This document shows positions 28,316-38,849 of a stretch of 64,000 bases of DNA, piece after piece. The notes below the pieces were generated by a model. That model was not told where the DNA came from. It saw nothing but the letters and a program-made list of their open reading frames with translations, and ran no database searches. Numbering within the stretch: position 1 is the stretch's first letter; every line of letters starts with the position of its first letter. Origin of the DNA: Aphelocoma coerulescens (taxonomy: Eukaryota > Chordata > Aves > Passeriformes > Corvidae); the NCBI RefSeq assembly GCF_041296385.1, contig NW_027183526.1, positions 186,001-250,000 of the forward strand, given 5' to 3'. The position numbers were made by a program, and so were the translations under genes.

Positions 28316-29680
28316 ATGGGACAAACTCACTCTGCCCATGACAGACATCTCTATAAACAACTTAAGTACTTACTAAGCTCCGGTCCAAGTCAATTACCTA
28401 AACAGGAGCTAAAAAACCTCTTAGAATGGACTCTGATTAATTTCCCAAATGCTGACCGTTCAGCCGTCTTTACAAGAGACTTCTGGGACACAGTTCGGGT
28501 TAAACTCTTTAATAATATCTCCCGCCGGGATTGGGCTGCCGCGGAGCTGGTCCCGGCTTGCAGAGCGCTCGTGGAGCTGTTTGCTGTGAAGGCGCCGCCC
28601 GCAGCAGCCACCTCGCCGGGTCCCGCTCCTGCTGCGAGCCCGCCCCTTGCCGCCGCGAGCCTGCAACCGGGCACGGCCCCCGCCCCGCCGCCGGACCTCA
28701 CGGCTCCGGTACCCGCGGTCCAGCTGTCTCGTGCCGCCCCGCCCCACCCCCCCGCGGTCCCTGCACCGGTCACCCCTGCCCCACCGGACTCCACCGCCCC
28801 CCCCACCGCCCCCGTCATCTCCACCCCCACGGTCCCGTTAGTCCCTGCTGTCCCGCCTCTCGCGGCTCCGGTAGCCGCGGTCCGACTGACTCGTGCCGCC
28901 CCGCCCCCCGCCCCCGCTGTCCTGGCAGCCGTCACCCCTGTCCCACCGGACCCTACGACCCCCTCCACCGCTCCCCCCATCCCCGCCCCCCCCATCCCGT
29001 TCCTCCCTGCTGCCCCGGCTCCCGCGGTCCCCGCCCTCGGCTCCAGCGTCTTCGCGGCCCCGTCCCTCGCTCCTCCCACCCCGTCCGCCAGCGCCTTCGC
29101 GGCCCCGCCCCCCGCCGATAGCCCCGCGGGGCCAGCGGCTGCTCCCCAGCCACCTACGGGTCCTACCGCTCCCCTAGCCGCGCCTGTTATGGCTGTAGCC
29201 ACCATCATAGCCGGCCCCCCGCAAAGCCAGGCGGCGACCCTTCTTCCAGCCCCCCAGGTCCCCCTCGCCGCCACCGACACGGCGCCGGTGGTGGTCAACG
29301 TCCCGTCCGCGTCCGTGGGACACGGAGCGCCCCAGCCCCGCCAGCTACCTGGTGCCGGCGCTGCAGCGCCTACACAGATGGCTGCTGCCTCTCCCGTGCC
29401 TGCCGCTGCTCCAGCCCCGTCTCCTGGCACCGCCGCGCCGGCAGCCACACCAGCCCAGCCTGCAAACTCCCAGCGGCAGCACGCCGCGGTCCAGCCGCCG
29501 ACTGGCCCACCGTTCGCCATGGCCCCACCGCAACATACTCCCGCCGCCTCCACGCCGGCCCTCCCGCCTCCCGCAGCCCCGGGATCGTCTCCTGCCGACG
29601 GGACAGCCCTGCCACCTCCCGCTCTCCCCGACACACAGACAGCGGCCATCACAGTCCGCCACGTTGACCTGATGGCGTAA
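28316..29680 (+). CDS. gag: U6 gag 5' part with premature TAA
   Basis: 454 codons with the same translation as U1 (Leu variant, Val91, no 6-bp deletion). U1 and U6 match at every variable site noticed although they lie about 26 kb apart. Confidence 0.85.
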   Translation: MGQTHSAHDRHLYKQLKYLLSSGPSQLPKQELKNLLEWTLINFPNADRSAVFTRDFWDTVRVKLFNNISRRDWAAAELVPACRALVELFAVKAPPAAATSPGPAPAASPPLAAASLQPGTAPAPPPDLTAPVPAVQLSRAAPPHPPAVPAPVTPAPPDSTAPPTAPVISTPTVPLVPAVPPLAAPVAAVRLTRAAPPPAPAVLAAVTPVPPDPTTPSTAPPIPAPPIPFLPAAPAPAVPALGSSVFAAPSLAPPTPSASAFAAPPPADSPAGPAAAPQPPTGPTAPLAAPVMAVATIIAGPPQSQAATLLPAPQVPLAATDTAPVVVNVPSASVGHGAPQPRQLPGAGAAAPTQMAAASPVPAAAPAPSPGTAAPAATPAQPANSQRQHAAVQPPTGPPFAMAPPQHTPAASTPALPPPAAPGSSPADGTALPPPALPDTQTAAITVRHVDLMA

Positions 29681-30832
29681 CCCACGCACGCTCACACTTC
29701 TCCAACCACAGCACTGCTCACGGAACTAGCTCCGCCACCGCCCCCCACGGCTTTCACCTCGCCTTCAATAGAGCCACCCGCACCCCCTCGCCCGCTGCCG
29801 CGGAGCCGGTTGCTCGCGGCCCCCCCGCCTCCTCGCCCGCCACCGCGGAGATCGGCAGTGCCATCGCCGCCCCCGCCGGGGCCCTCCGGCACCGCACAGC
29901 TGTATCCCTCGGCTACCGCCGCCCAGCAACATCCCTCCGCGCAGCTCAGCCTCGCCTCACAAGCCGCAAACAGGGGGGGAACGGAGGGCAGTGGTGCAGC
30001 TCCAGTGGCAGGGAAGACGGAGAGCCGCTCTGCCCGAGCTGATGCTTTAAATCTAACACCAGGAAACCCTGAAAAGCAGCCAGATTTGTTTGCAATGAGC
30101 CCCAGAGTCCCGCCAGCGAGCGGCTGGGATCTTGCAACCCATAAGGAGAAAACGAGTTCTGAGAGTTTGTTAGCGCTACTTTCTGAATCAAAAAATCCTC
30201 CAAAGTGCTCAGATTATTCTCAATTAACAGATTGGCATGAAATAAGACTCCAAAGCTGTAAAGATGAAAGTCTATTAGCTAAGCCTGTGATAGCTAGCCA
30301 ACAGCCTGACAGTCCCAAAACGTGGGTTCCCATCCCCACTCACGAAATTAAAGAACTAAGAAGGGCTGTAAGAGATAGTGGTATTTGCTCACCGTATCTT
30401 AAACAACTGCTAAAAAGTACCCTAAAAAGAACACATCAAACCCTAAAACGCATTTTAGATCAACAGAGAGGGGGAGAAGTCCAGGATACACCTCAAAGGA
30501 GGTTGAACAAGGCTTTGTATGTTTACAATTTTTTGAATAGCTCTGCAGAAGAGCCTGATCCCCCCATTTATAGACATTTTTTGAACAACAAAAAAGCAAA
30601 ACTGAAAGAGCGCCCCCCAGTTTTGATTAAAAATCTAGACTCAGGAAAAATAGAAGGACCATACAATCTTATAATGTGGGGGAAGGGGTTTGCATGTGTT
30701 TCCACAGGTGAAGGAATCAAGTGGGTTCCAGCAAAAAACGTGAAGCCATACCTCGCATCAAAGCCTGCTGATGCCACCACACCAGCCAGTGACTCTGCAA
30801 GTGGAAGCCAGGAAGCAAGCACCCAGACCTGA
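29681..30832 (+). pseudogene. U6 capsid-fragment/integrase C-terminal remnant
   Basis: Open to TGA at 30830-30832; same translation as U1. Confidence 0.8.
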
Positions 30833-30886
30833 ACTGCGCAGAATCACCAGAAGAAAGTGATCTGCCAAAAACAGCTCAAGAAAAGA

Positions 30887-32245
30887 ATGGAGTTTTCTCA
30901 TTTGCGCGCGTGCATGTTGCTTTTATTCTTTTGTTTTAGTTTTTGTAGTGAAGCTTTACCTGTGAATCAACCAAAGACAAATGTCTGGGTTGCTTTAGCC
31001 AAATCCGCAGGCTCCGATACCATCTGTCTATCTGACACAAGCCCTGACAAACCTTTTTCAACCTGTTTAGTTGGAGTACCTCTTCCAGAAGGTTTTGATA
31101 ATATTACTCTTGATAAGTATTGGCCATATGACGATCATCATGTATCTCCAACTCCCAGCCATAGACACCAAACTTATATTGATAATTCTAAAATTGATAA
31201 ATCTGACCTTCAAGAGCTAGAAATCCTAGGTTCGTTAACTATGGATACCTGCTATTTCTTTCACTTTCAAGGAGAAAACGGTCCCCATTTAAATGTTACC
31301 CCATATCACCCAGCTTATAGCAATGTAACTTCTTGGTGTAGTCAAGTTAAGCTTCTTATATATGACGAACCTCATGCAGATCGTTTTAGCAAACTTCCTA
31401 TTCGATTCCCCAGAGGAATTTGGCTCATCTGTGGAGACAGGGCCTGGCAAGGTATACCTTCAAAAATAGATGGTGGCCCTTGTGCTCTGGGACAACTTAC
31501 AATTATTGCTCCCAGTGTCAAAGAGGTAATCAAAAAGAAAAGCAGAAAGATCAGATCTTCCTGGGGACATCAGTACGATAGTGACTGTGATAGTGACTTC
31601 CACCCTTGGAACTCTGGAAAATCAATTGTTGCAAGCATTTTTCTACCTCAGTTAAGCTCCTCAATTGCTTTAAAACAGTTAAACAAGTTGGGATGTTGGC
31701 TCAGCAAGGAGGTAAATGCCACCTCTACTATGATCAGTGATCTGTTAACCGATGAAGAGGCAGTCAGACATGCCACTTTACAAAATAGAGCTGCCGTTGA
31801 TTATCTTTTATTAGCACATGGGCACGGCTGTGAAGATTTTGAAGGATTATGCTGTATGAACTTATCCGATCATTCTGTTTCCATTCACAAACAGCTACAA
31901 AACCTAAAGGATCTAGCTAACCAAATTAGAACAGATGACCCGTCTTGGCTGGACAGTTTGTTTGATGATTGGAGCTTTGCACCTTGGCTAAGGGAACTCT
32001 GTAAAATAGGCTTGATTATTCTAGTAGTAATAATTATAGTTTTAGTAGCAGTACCTTGTATGCTTCAGTGTGTGCAAAAAATAACGAGTAGGACTGTATC
32101 TAATATCTTAGTTGTTCATCAGAACGGGGGAGATGTTGGGGAAGATGAAACAGGAAAGCCTTATAAATATGATTGCCTAACAAAAGATTCTGGGAATATG
32201 AAAACTGTGAGCGACATCGAAATGAAGGCCATCTTTGAGATATAG
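30887..32245 (+). CDS. env: U6 env, full-length open frame
   Basis: 452 codons, same translation as U1. Confidence 0.9.
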   Translation: MEFSHLRACMLLLFFCFSFCSEALPVNQPKTNVWVALAKSAGSDTICLSDTSPDKPFSTCLVGVPLPEGFDNITLDKYWPYDDHHVSPTPSHRHQTYIDNSKIDKSDLQELEILGSLTMDTCYFFHFQGENGPHLNVTPYHPAYSNVTSWCSQVKLLIYDEPHADRFSKLPIRFPRGIWLICGDRAWQGIPSKIDGGPCALGQLTIIAPSVKEVIKKKSRKIRSSWGHQYDSDCDSDFHPWNSGKSIVASIFLPQLSSSIALKQLNKLGCWLSKEVNATSTMISDLLTDEEAVRHATLQNRAAVDYLLLAHGHGCEDFEGLCCMNLSDHSVSIHKQLQNLKDLANQIRTDDPSWLDSLFDDWSFAPWLRELCKIGLIILVVIIIVLVAVPCMLQCVQKITSRTVSNILVVHQNGGDVGEDETGKPYKYDCLTKDSGNMKTVSDIEMKAIFEI

Positions 32246-32965
32246 AGTCTTAGTTACTGAACAACTGGAAAACAATGGTATAGCCGGCTGAAGGTAATCC
32301 CCTCTTGATTGAACAATACCCTCTGCTTGCAGACAGGTCCAAGGGTCAGAGCAGACCCTACTAGCTCAGCAGAAGGGGTCCAAAGAGTAGTTTTTAGAAG
32401 TTAAAATGTAACACTCTATGGTAATGTAAGAACTCTTATAGGCTGTATGTAAATGCTATAGGATTTGTACCTTGTATTAGATTGGCTACTGAGAATTAGA
32501 ATATTCACTACAGAAGATGATTTATTGTATTGTAACAAGCTCCTCGCTCTCTTAACTCCTCTCCTCTTAGTAATGCTCTTCTCCTCTTAGTAACGCTCTT
32601 AGTAACTCTCTTAGTAGCTCTCTTAGTAATGCTCTTCTCCTCTTAGTAGCTCTCTTAGTAACTCTCTTGCTCTTCTTCTTCCTCTTAATTCAGCTCTCCT
32701 CTTAGTTTGTCTCTCTTGCTCTTTACACTCTTAGCTCTCAGCCTCTTGCTCTAGCTCTCTCGCTCACTCTCTCTCCCTCTCTTACACCTTGGGCCTGCTT
32801 GGAGCTGCAGCTGGCAGCTCTAAGCAGTGCCCCTGTACCCACGCCCTCTGCAATAAACTGCATGCTCCAAAGACCTGCTTATAGAGATCTCTCGTCGCCG
32901 TCCATCTCCAGCCGGGCCCGACCGAACCCACACCCTCATCACCATCATCGCCATCAATTTCGACA
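32134..32965 (+). repeat. LTR 7 (between U6 and U7)
   Basis: Standard array LTR; poly(A) signal at 32852. Confidence 0.85.
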
Positions 32966-33585
32966 AACTGGCGCCCAAACGTGAGTGAAGGCCTGATTCA
33001 GCTTCTTCCACCTGTGAGAGACTTCGCCATGGACGGTAACTAAAAGACCAGTTATAGCCACCTGGAACGTGTCGTGAGCACGGCATACCGTTGCTGTGCA
33101 GCGTAAAAGCCGGAGCTCTATAACTCTGCTGAGGCAGCCCTCGAGCACGGGGAGCCGTTACTTCGTAGCAATTACCTGGAGCTCTCGGAGGGAGGAAATT
33201 GCCTGGCAGTCCTCGAGCACAGACGGCCACTGCTGCGCAGCGGTTACCTGGAGCTCTTTGAGGAAGTTTGCCGTGGTACCCCTCGAGCACGGACACGCTG
33301 CTAAGCAGTGCAGACCGGAGCTCTTAGGAGGGATCCAGCCGCGCGCCCGAGCACAGGCGGGTATTGCTCAGCACCGCCCGCGCTGGAGCTCTGAGTGGAG
33401 ACACCTGCGAGGTCCCGAGCACGGAAAGCCGTTGCCAAGCGACGCCTGAAACCGGAGCTCTGAGGAGGGACCCGACAGCAGCGTCCTGAGCGCCGTGTGG
33501 AGAGCCTGGCCAGCCCCCCACGACGGACTTCTGATTAAGGACCCTGCCCCCTGCGACATCTAGGTGAGTATCATACTGGTCAATA
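32966..33585 (+). other. U7 leader
   Basis: PBS 32969-32986, hairpin repeats 33060-33501, donor 33562-33569; T loop variant. Confidence 0.85.
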
Positions 33586-34944
33586 ATGGGACAAACTCAC
33601 TCTGCCCATGACAGACATCTCTATAAACAACTTAAGTACTTACTAAGCTCCGGTCCAAGTCAATTACCTAAACAGGAGCTAAAAAACCTCTTAGAATGGA
33701 CTCTGATTAATTTCCCAAATGCTGACCGTTCAGCCGTCTTTACAAGAGACTTCTGGGACACAGTTCGGGTTAAACTCTTTAATAATATCTCCCGCCGGGA
33801 TTGGGCTGCCGCGGAGCTGGTCCCGGCTTGCAGAGCGCTCGTGGAGCTGTTTGCTGCGAAGGCGCCGCCCGCAGCAGCCACCTCGCCGGGTCCCGCTCCT
33901 GCTGCGAGCCCGCCCCTTGCCGCCGCGAGCCTGCAACCGGGCACGGCCCCCGCCCCGCCGCCGGACCTCACGGCTCCGGTACCCGCGGTCCAGCTGTCTC
34001 GTGCCGCCCCGCCCCACCCCCCCGCGGTCCCTGCACCGGTCACCCCTGCCCCACCGGACTCCACCGCCCCCCCCACCGCCCCCGTCATCTCCACCCCCAC
34101 GGTCCCGTTAGTCCCTGCTGTCCCGCCTCTCGCGGCTCCGGTAGCCGCGGTCCGACTGACTCGTGCCGCCCCGCCCCCCGCCCCCGCTGTCCTGGCAGCC
34201 GTCACCCCTGTCCCACCGGACCCTACGACCCCCTCCACCGCTCCCCCCATCCCCGCCCCCCCCATCCCGTTCCTCCCTGCTGCCCCGGCTCCCGCGGTCC
34301 CCGCCCTCGGCTCCAGCGTCTTCGCGGCCCCGTCCCTCGCTCCTCCCACCCCGTCCGCCAGCGCCTTCGCGGCCCCGCCCCCCGCCGATAGCCCCGCGGG
34401 GCCAGCGGCTGCTCCCCTGCCACCTACGGGTCCTACCGCTCCCCTAGCCGCGCCTGTTATGGCTGTAGCCACCATCATAGCCGGCCCCCCGCAAAGCCAG
34501 GCGGCGACCCTTCTTCCAGCCCCCCAGGTCCCCCTCGCCGCCACCGACACGGCGCCGGTGGTGGTCAACGTCCCGTCCGCGGGACACGGAGCGCCCCAGC
34601 CCCGCCAGCCACCTGGTGCCGGCGCTGCAGCGCCTACACAGATGGCTGCTGCCTCTCCCGTGCCTGCCGCTGCTCCAGCCCCGTCTCCTGGCACCGCCGC
34701 GCCGGCAGCCACACCAGCCCAGCCTGCAAACTCCCAGCGGCAGCACGCCGCGGTCCAGCCGCCGACTGGCCCACCGTTCGCCATGGCCCCACCGCAACAT
34801 ACTCCCGCCGCCTCCACGCCGGCCCTCCCGCCTCCCGCAGCCCCGGGATCGTCTCCTGCCGACGGGACAGCCCTGCCACCTCCCGCTCTCCCCGACACAC
34901 AGACAGCGGCCATCACAGTCCGCCACGTTGACCTGATGGCGTAA
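33586..34944 (+). CDS. gag: U7 gag 5' part, 452 codons, with premature TAA
   Basis: Matches U4 at Ala91, the Ser-Val deletion (near 34580), the Pro variant and PLPPTG, yet ends at TAA (34942-34944) like U1-U3, U5 and U6. It thus combines the U4-type body with the common stop allele, pointing to conversion or crossover between the deletion site and the stop (about 360 bp). Confidence 0.85.
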   Translation: MGQTHSAHDRHLYKQLKYLLSSGPSQLPKQELKNLLEWTLINFPNADRSAVFTRDFWDTVRVKLFNNISRRDWAAAELVPACRALVELFAAKAPPAAATSPGPAPAASPPLAAASLQPGTAPAPPPDLTAPVPAVQLSRAAPPHPPAVPAPVTPAPPDSTAPPTAPVISTPTVPLVPAVPPLAAPVAAVRLTRAAPPPAPAVLAAVTPVPPDPTTPSTAPPIPAPPIPFLPAAPAPAVPALGSSVFAAPSLAPPTPSASAFAAPPPADSPAGPAAAPLPPTGPTAPLAAPVMAVATIIAGPPQSQAATLLPAPQVPLAATDTAPVVVNVPSAGHGAPQPRQPPGAGAAAPTQMAAASPVPAAAPAPSPGTAAPAATPAQPANSQRQHAAVQPPTGPPFAMAPPQHTPAASTPALPPPAAPGSSPADGTALPPPALPDTQTAAITVRHVDLMA

Positions 34945-36096
34945 CCCACGCACGCTCACACTTCTCCAACCACAGCACTGCTCACGGAACTAGCTCCGCC
35001 ACCGCCCCCCACGGCTTTCACCTCGCCTTCAATAGAGCCACCCGCACCCCCTCGCCCGCTGCCGCGGAGCCGGTTGCTCGCGGCCCCCCCGCCTCCTCGC
35101 CCGCCACCGCGGAGATCGGCAGTGCCATCGCCGCCCCCGCCGGGGCCCTCCGGCACCGCACAGCTGTATCCCTCGGCTACCGCCGCCCAGCAACATCCCT
35201 CCGCGCAGCTCAGCCTCGCCTCACAAGCCGCAAACAGGGGGGGAACGGAGGGCAGTGGTGCAGCTCCAGTGGCAGGGAAGACGGAGAGCCGCTCTGCCCG
35301 AGCTGATGCTTTAAATCTAACACCAGGAAACCCTGAAAAGCAGCCAGATTTGTTTGCAATGAGCCCCAGAGTCCCGCCAGCGAGCGGCTGGGATCTTGCA
35401 ACCCATAAGGAGAAAACGAGTTCTGAGAGTTTGTTAGCGCTACTTTCTGAATCAAAAAATCCTCCAAAGTGCTCAGATTATTCTCAATTAACAGATTGGC
35501 ATGAAATAAGACTCCAAAGCTGTAAAGATGAAAGTCTATTAGCTAAGCCTGTGATAGCTAGCCAACAGCCTGACAGTCCCAAAACGTGGGTTCCCATCCC
35601 CACTCACGAAATTAAAGAACTAAGAAGGGCTGTAAGAGATAGTGGTATTTGCTCACCGTATCTTAAACAACTGCTAAAAAGTACCCTAAAAAGAACACAT
35701 CAAACCCTAAAACGCATTTTAGATCAACAGAGAGGGGGAGAAGTCCAGGATACACCTCAAAGGAGGTTGAACAAGGCTTTGTATGTTTACAATTTTTTGA
35801 ATAGCTCTGCAGAAGAGCCTGATCCCCCCATTTATAGACATTTTTTGAACAACAAAAAAGCAAAACTGAAAGAGCGCCCCCCAGTTTTGATTAAAAATCT
35901 AGACTCAGGAAAAATAGAAGGACCATACAATCTTATAATGTGGGGGAAGGGGTTTGCATGTGTTTCCACAGGTGAAGGAATCAAGTGGGTTCCAGCAAAA
36001 AACGTGAAGCCATACCTCGCATCAAAGCCTGCTGATGCCACCACACCAGCCAGTGACTCTGCAAGTGGAAGCCAGGAAGCAAGCACCCAGACCTGA
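34945..36096 (+). pseudogene. U7 capsid-fragment/integrase C-terminal remnant
   Basis: Same translation as U1, open to TGA at 36094-36096. Confidence 0.8.
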
Positions 36097-36150
36097 ACTG
36101 CGCAGAATCACCAGAAGAAAGTGATCTGCCAAAAACAGCTCAAGAAAAGA

Positions 36151-37509
36151 ATGGAGTTTTCTCATTTGCGCGCGTGCATGTTGCTTTTATTCTTTTGTTT
36201 TAGTTTTTGTAGTGAAGCTTTACCTGTGAATCAACCAAAGACAAATGTCTGGGTTGCTTTAGCCAAATCCGCAGGCTCCGATACCATCTGTCTATCTGAC
36301 ACAAGCCCTGACAAACCTTTTTCAACCTGTTTAGTTGGAGTACCTCTTCCAGAAGGTTTTGATAATATTACTCTTGATAAGTATTGGCCATATGACGATC
36401 ATCATGTATCTCCAACTCCCAGCCATAGACACCAAACTTATATTGATAATTCTAAAATTGATAAATCTGACCTTCAAGAGCTAGAAATCCTAGGTTCGTT
36501 AACTATGGATACCTGCTATTTCTTTCACTTTCAAGGAGAAAACGGTCCCCATTTAAATGTTACCCCATATCACCCAGCTTATAGCAATGTAACTTCTTGG
36601 TGTAGTCAAGTTAAGCTTCTTATATATGACGAACCTCATGCAGATCGTTTTAGCAAACTTCCTATTCGATTCCCCAGAGGAATTTGGCTCATCTGTGGAG
36701 ACAGGGCCTGGCAAGGTATACCTTCAAAAATAGATGGTGGCCCTTGTGCTCTGGGACAACTTACAATTATTGCTCCCAGTGTCAAAGAGGTAATCAAAAA
36801 GAAAAGCAGAAAGATCAGATCTTCCTGGGGACATCAGTACGATAGTGACTGTGATAGTGACTTCCACCCTTGGAACTCTGGAAAATCAATTGTTGCAAGC
36901 ATTTTTCTACCTCAGTTAAGCTCCTCAATTGCTTTAAAACAGTTAAACAAGTTGGGATGTTGGCTCAGCAAGGAGGTAAATGCCACCTCTACTATGATCA
37001 GTGATCTGTTAACCGATGAAGAGGCAGTCAGACATGCCACTTTACAAAATAGAGCTGCCGTTGATTATCTTTTATTAGCACATGGGCACGGCTGTGAAGA
37101 TTTTGAAGGATTATGCTGTATGAACTTATCCGATCATTCTGTTTCCATTCACAAACAGCTACAAAACCTAAAGGATCTAGCTAACCAAATTAGAACAGAT
37201 GACCCGTCTTGGCTGGACAGTTTGTTTGATGATTGGAGCTTTGCACCTTGGCTAAGGGAACTCTGTAAAATAGGCTTGATTATTCTAGTAGTAATAATTA
37301 TAGTTTTAGTAGCAGTACCTTGTATGCTTCAGTGTGTGCAAAAAATAACGAGTAGGACTGTATCTAATATCTTAGTTGTTCATCAGAACGGGGGAGATGT
37401 TGGGGAAGATGAAACAGGAAAGCCTTATAAATATGATTGCCTAACAAAAGATTCTGGGAATATGAAAACTGTGAGCGACATCGAAATGAAGGCCATCTTT
37501 GAGATATAG
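36151..37509 (+). CDS. env: U7 env, full-length open frame
   Basis: 452 codons, same translation as U1. Confidence 0.9.
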   Translation: MEFSHLRACMLLLFFCFSFCSEALPVNQPKTNVWVALAKSAGSDTICLSDTSPDKPFSTCLVGVPLPEGFDNITLDKYWPYDDHHVSPTPSHRHQTYIDNSKIDKSDLQELEILGSLTMDTCYFFHFQGENGPHLNVTPYHPAYSNVTSWCSQVKLLIYDEPHADRFSKLPIRFPRGIWLICGDRAWQGIPSKIDGGPCALGQLTIIAPSVKEVIKKKSRKIRSSWGHQYDSDCDSDFHPWNSGKSIVASIFLPQLSSSIALKQLNKLGCWLSKEVNATSTMISDLLTDEEAVRHATLQNRAAVDYLLLAHGHGCEDFEGLCCMNLSDHSVSIHKQLQNLKDLANQIRTDDPSWLDSLFDDWSFAPWLRELCKIGLIILVVIIIVLVAVPCMLQCVQKITSRTVSNILVVHQNGGDVGEDETGKPYKYDCLTKDSGNMKTVSDIEMKAIFEI

Positions 37510-38229
37510 AGTCTTAGTTACTGAACAACTGGAAAACAATGGTATAGCCGGCTGAAGGTAATCCCCTCTTGATTGAACAATACCCTCTGCTTGCAGACAG
37601 GTCCAAGGGTCAGAGCAGACCCTACTAGCTCAGCAGAAGGGGTCCAAAGAGTAGTTTTTAGAAGTTAAAATGTAACACTCTATGGTAATGTAAGAACTCT
37701 TATAGGCTGTATGTAAATGCTATAGGATTTGTACCTTGTATTAGATTGGCTACTGAGAATTAGAATATTCACTACAGAAGATGATTTATTGTATTGTAAC
37801 AAGCTCCTCGCTCTCTTAACTCCTCTCCTCTTAGTAATGCTCTTCTCCTCTTAGTAACGCTCTTAGTAACTCTCTTAGTAGCTCTCTTAGTAATGCTCTT
37901 CTCCTCTTAGTAGCTCTCTTAGTAACTCTCTTGCTCTTCTTCTTCCTCTTAATTCAGCTCTCCTCTTAGTTTGTCTCTCTTGCTCTTTACACTCTTAGCT
38001 CTCAGCCTCTTGCTCTAGCTCTCTCGCTCACTCTCTCTCCCTCTCTTACACCTTGGGCCTGCTTGGAGCTGCAGCTGGCAGCTCTAAGCAGTGCCCCTGT
38101 ACCCACGCCCTCTGCAATAAACTGCATGCTCCAAAGACCTGCTTATAGAGATCTCTCGTCGCCGTCCATCTCCAGCCGGGCCCGACCGAACCCACACCCT
38201 CATCACCATCATCGCCATCAATTTCGACA
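37398..38229 (+). repeat. LTR 8 (between U7 and U8)
   Basis: Standard array LTR; poly(A) signal at 38116. Confidence 0.85.
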
Positions 38230-38849
38230 AACTGGCGCCCAAACGTGAGTGAAGGCCTGATTCAGCTTCTTCCACCTGTGAGAGACTTCGCCATGGACGG
38301 TAACTAAAAGACCAGTTATAGCCACCTGGAACGTGTCGTGAGCACGGCATACCGTTGCTGTGCAGCGTAAAAGCCGGAGCTCTATAACTCTGCTGAGGCA
38401 GCCCTCGAGCACGGGGAGCCGTTACTTCGTAGCAATTACCTGGAGCTCTCGGAGGGAGGAAATTGCCTGGCAGTCCTCGAGCACAGACGGCCACTGCTGC
38501 GCAGCGGTTACCTGGAGCTCTTTGAGGAAGTTTGCCGTGGTACCCCTCGAGCACGGACACGCTGCTAAGCAGTGCAGACCGGAGCTCTTAGGAGGGATCC
38601 AGCCGCGCGCCCGAGCACAGGCGGGTATTGCTCAGCACCGCCCGCGCTGGAGCTCTGAGTGGAGACACCTGCGAGGTCCCGAGCACGGAAAGCCGTTGCC
38701 AAGCGACGCCTGAAACCGGAGCTCTGAGGAGGGACCCGACAGCAGCGTCCTGAGCGCCGTGTGGAGAGCCTGGCCAGCCCCCCACGACGGACTTCTGATT
38801 AAGGACCCTGCCCCCTGCGACATCTAGGTGAGTATCATACTGGTCAATA
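38230..38849 (+). other. U8 leader
   Basis: PBS 38233-38250, hairpin repeats 38324-38765, donor 38826-38833; T loop variant. Confidence 0.85.
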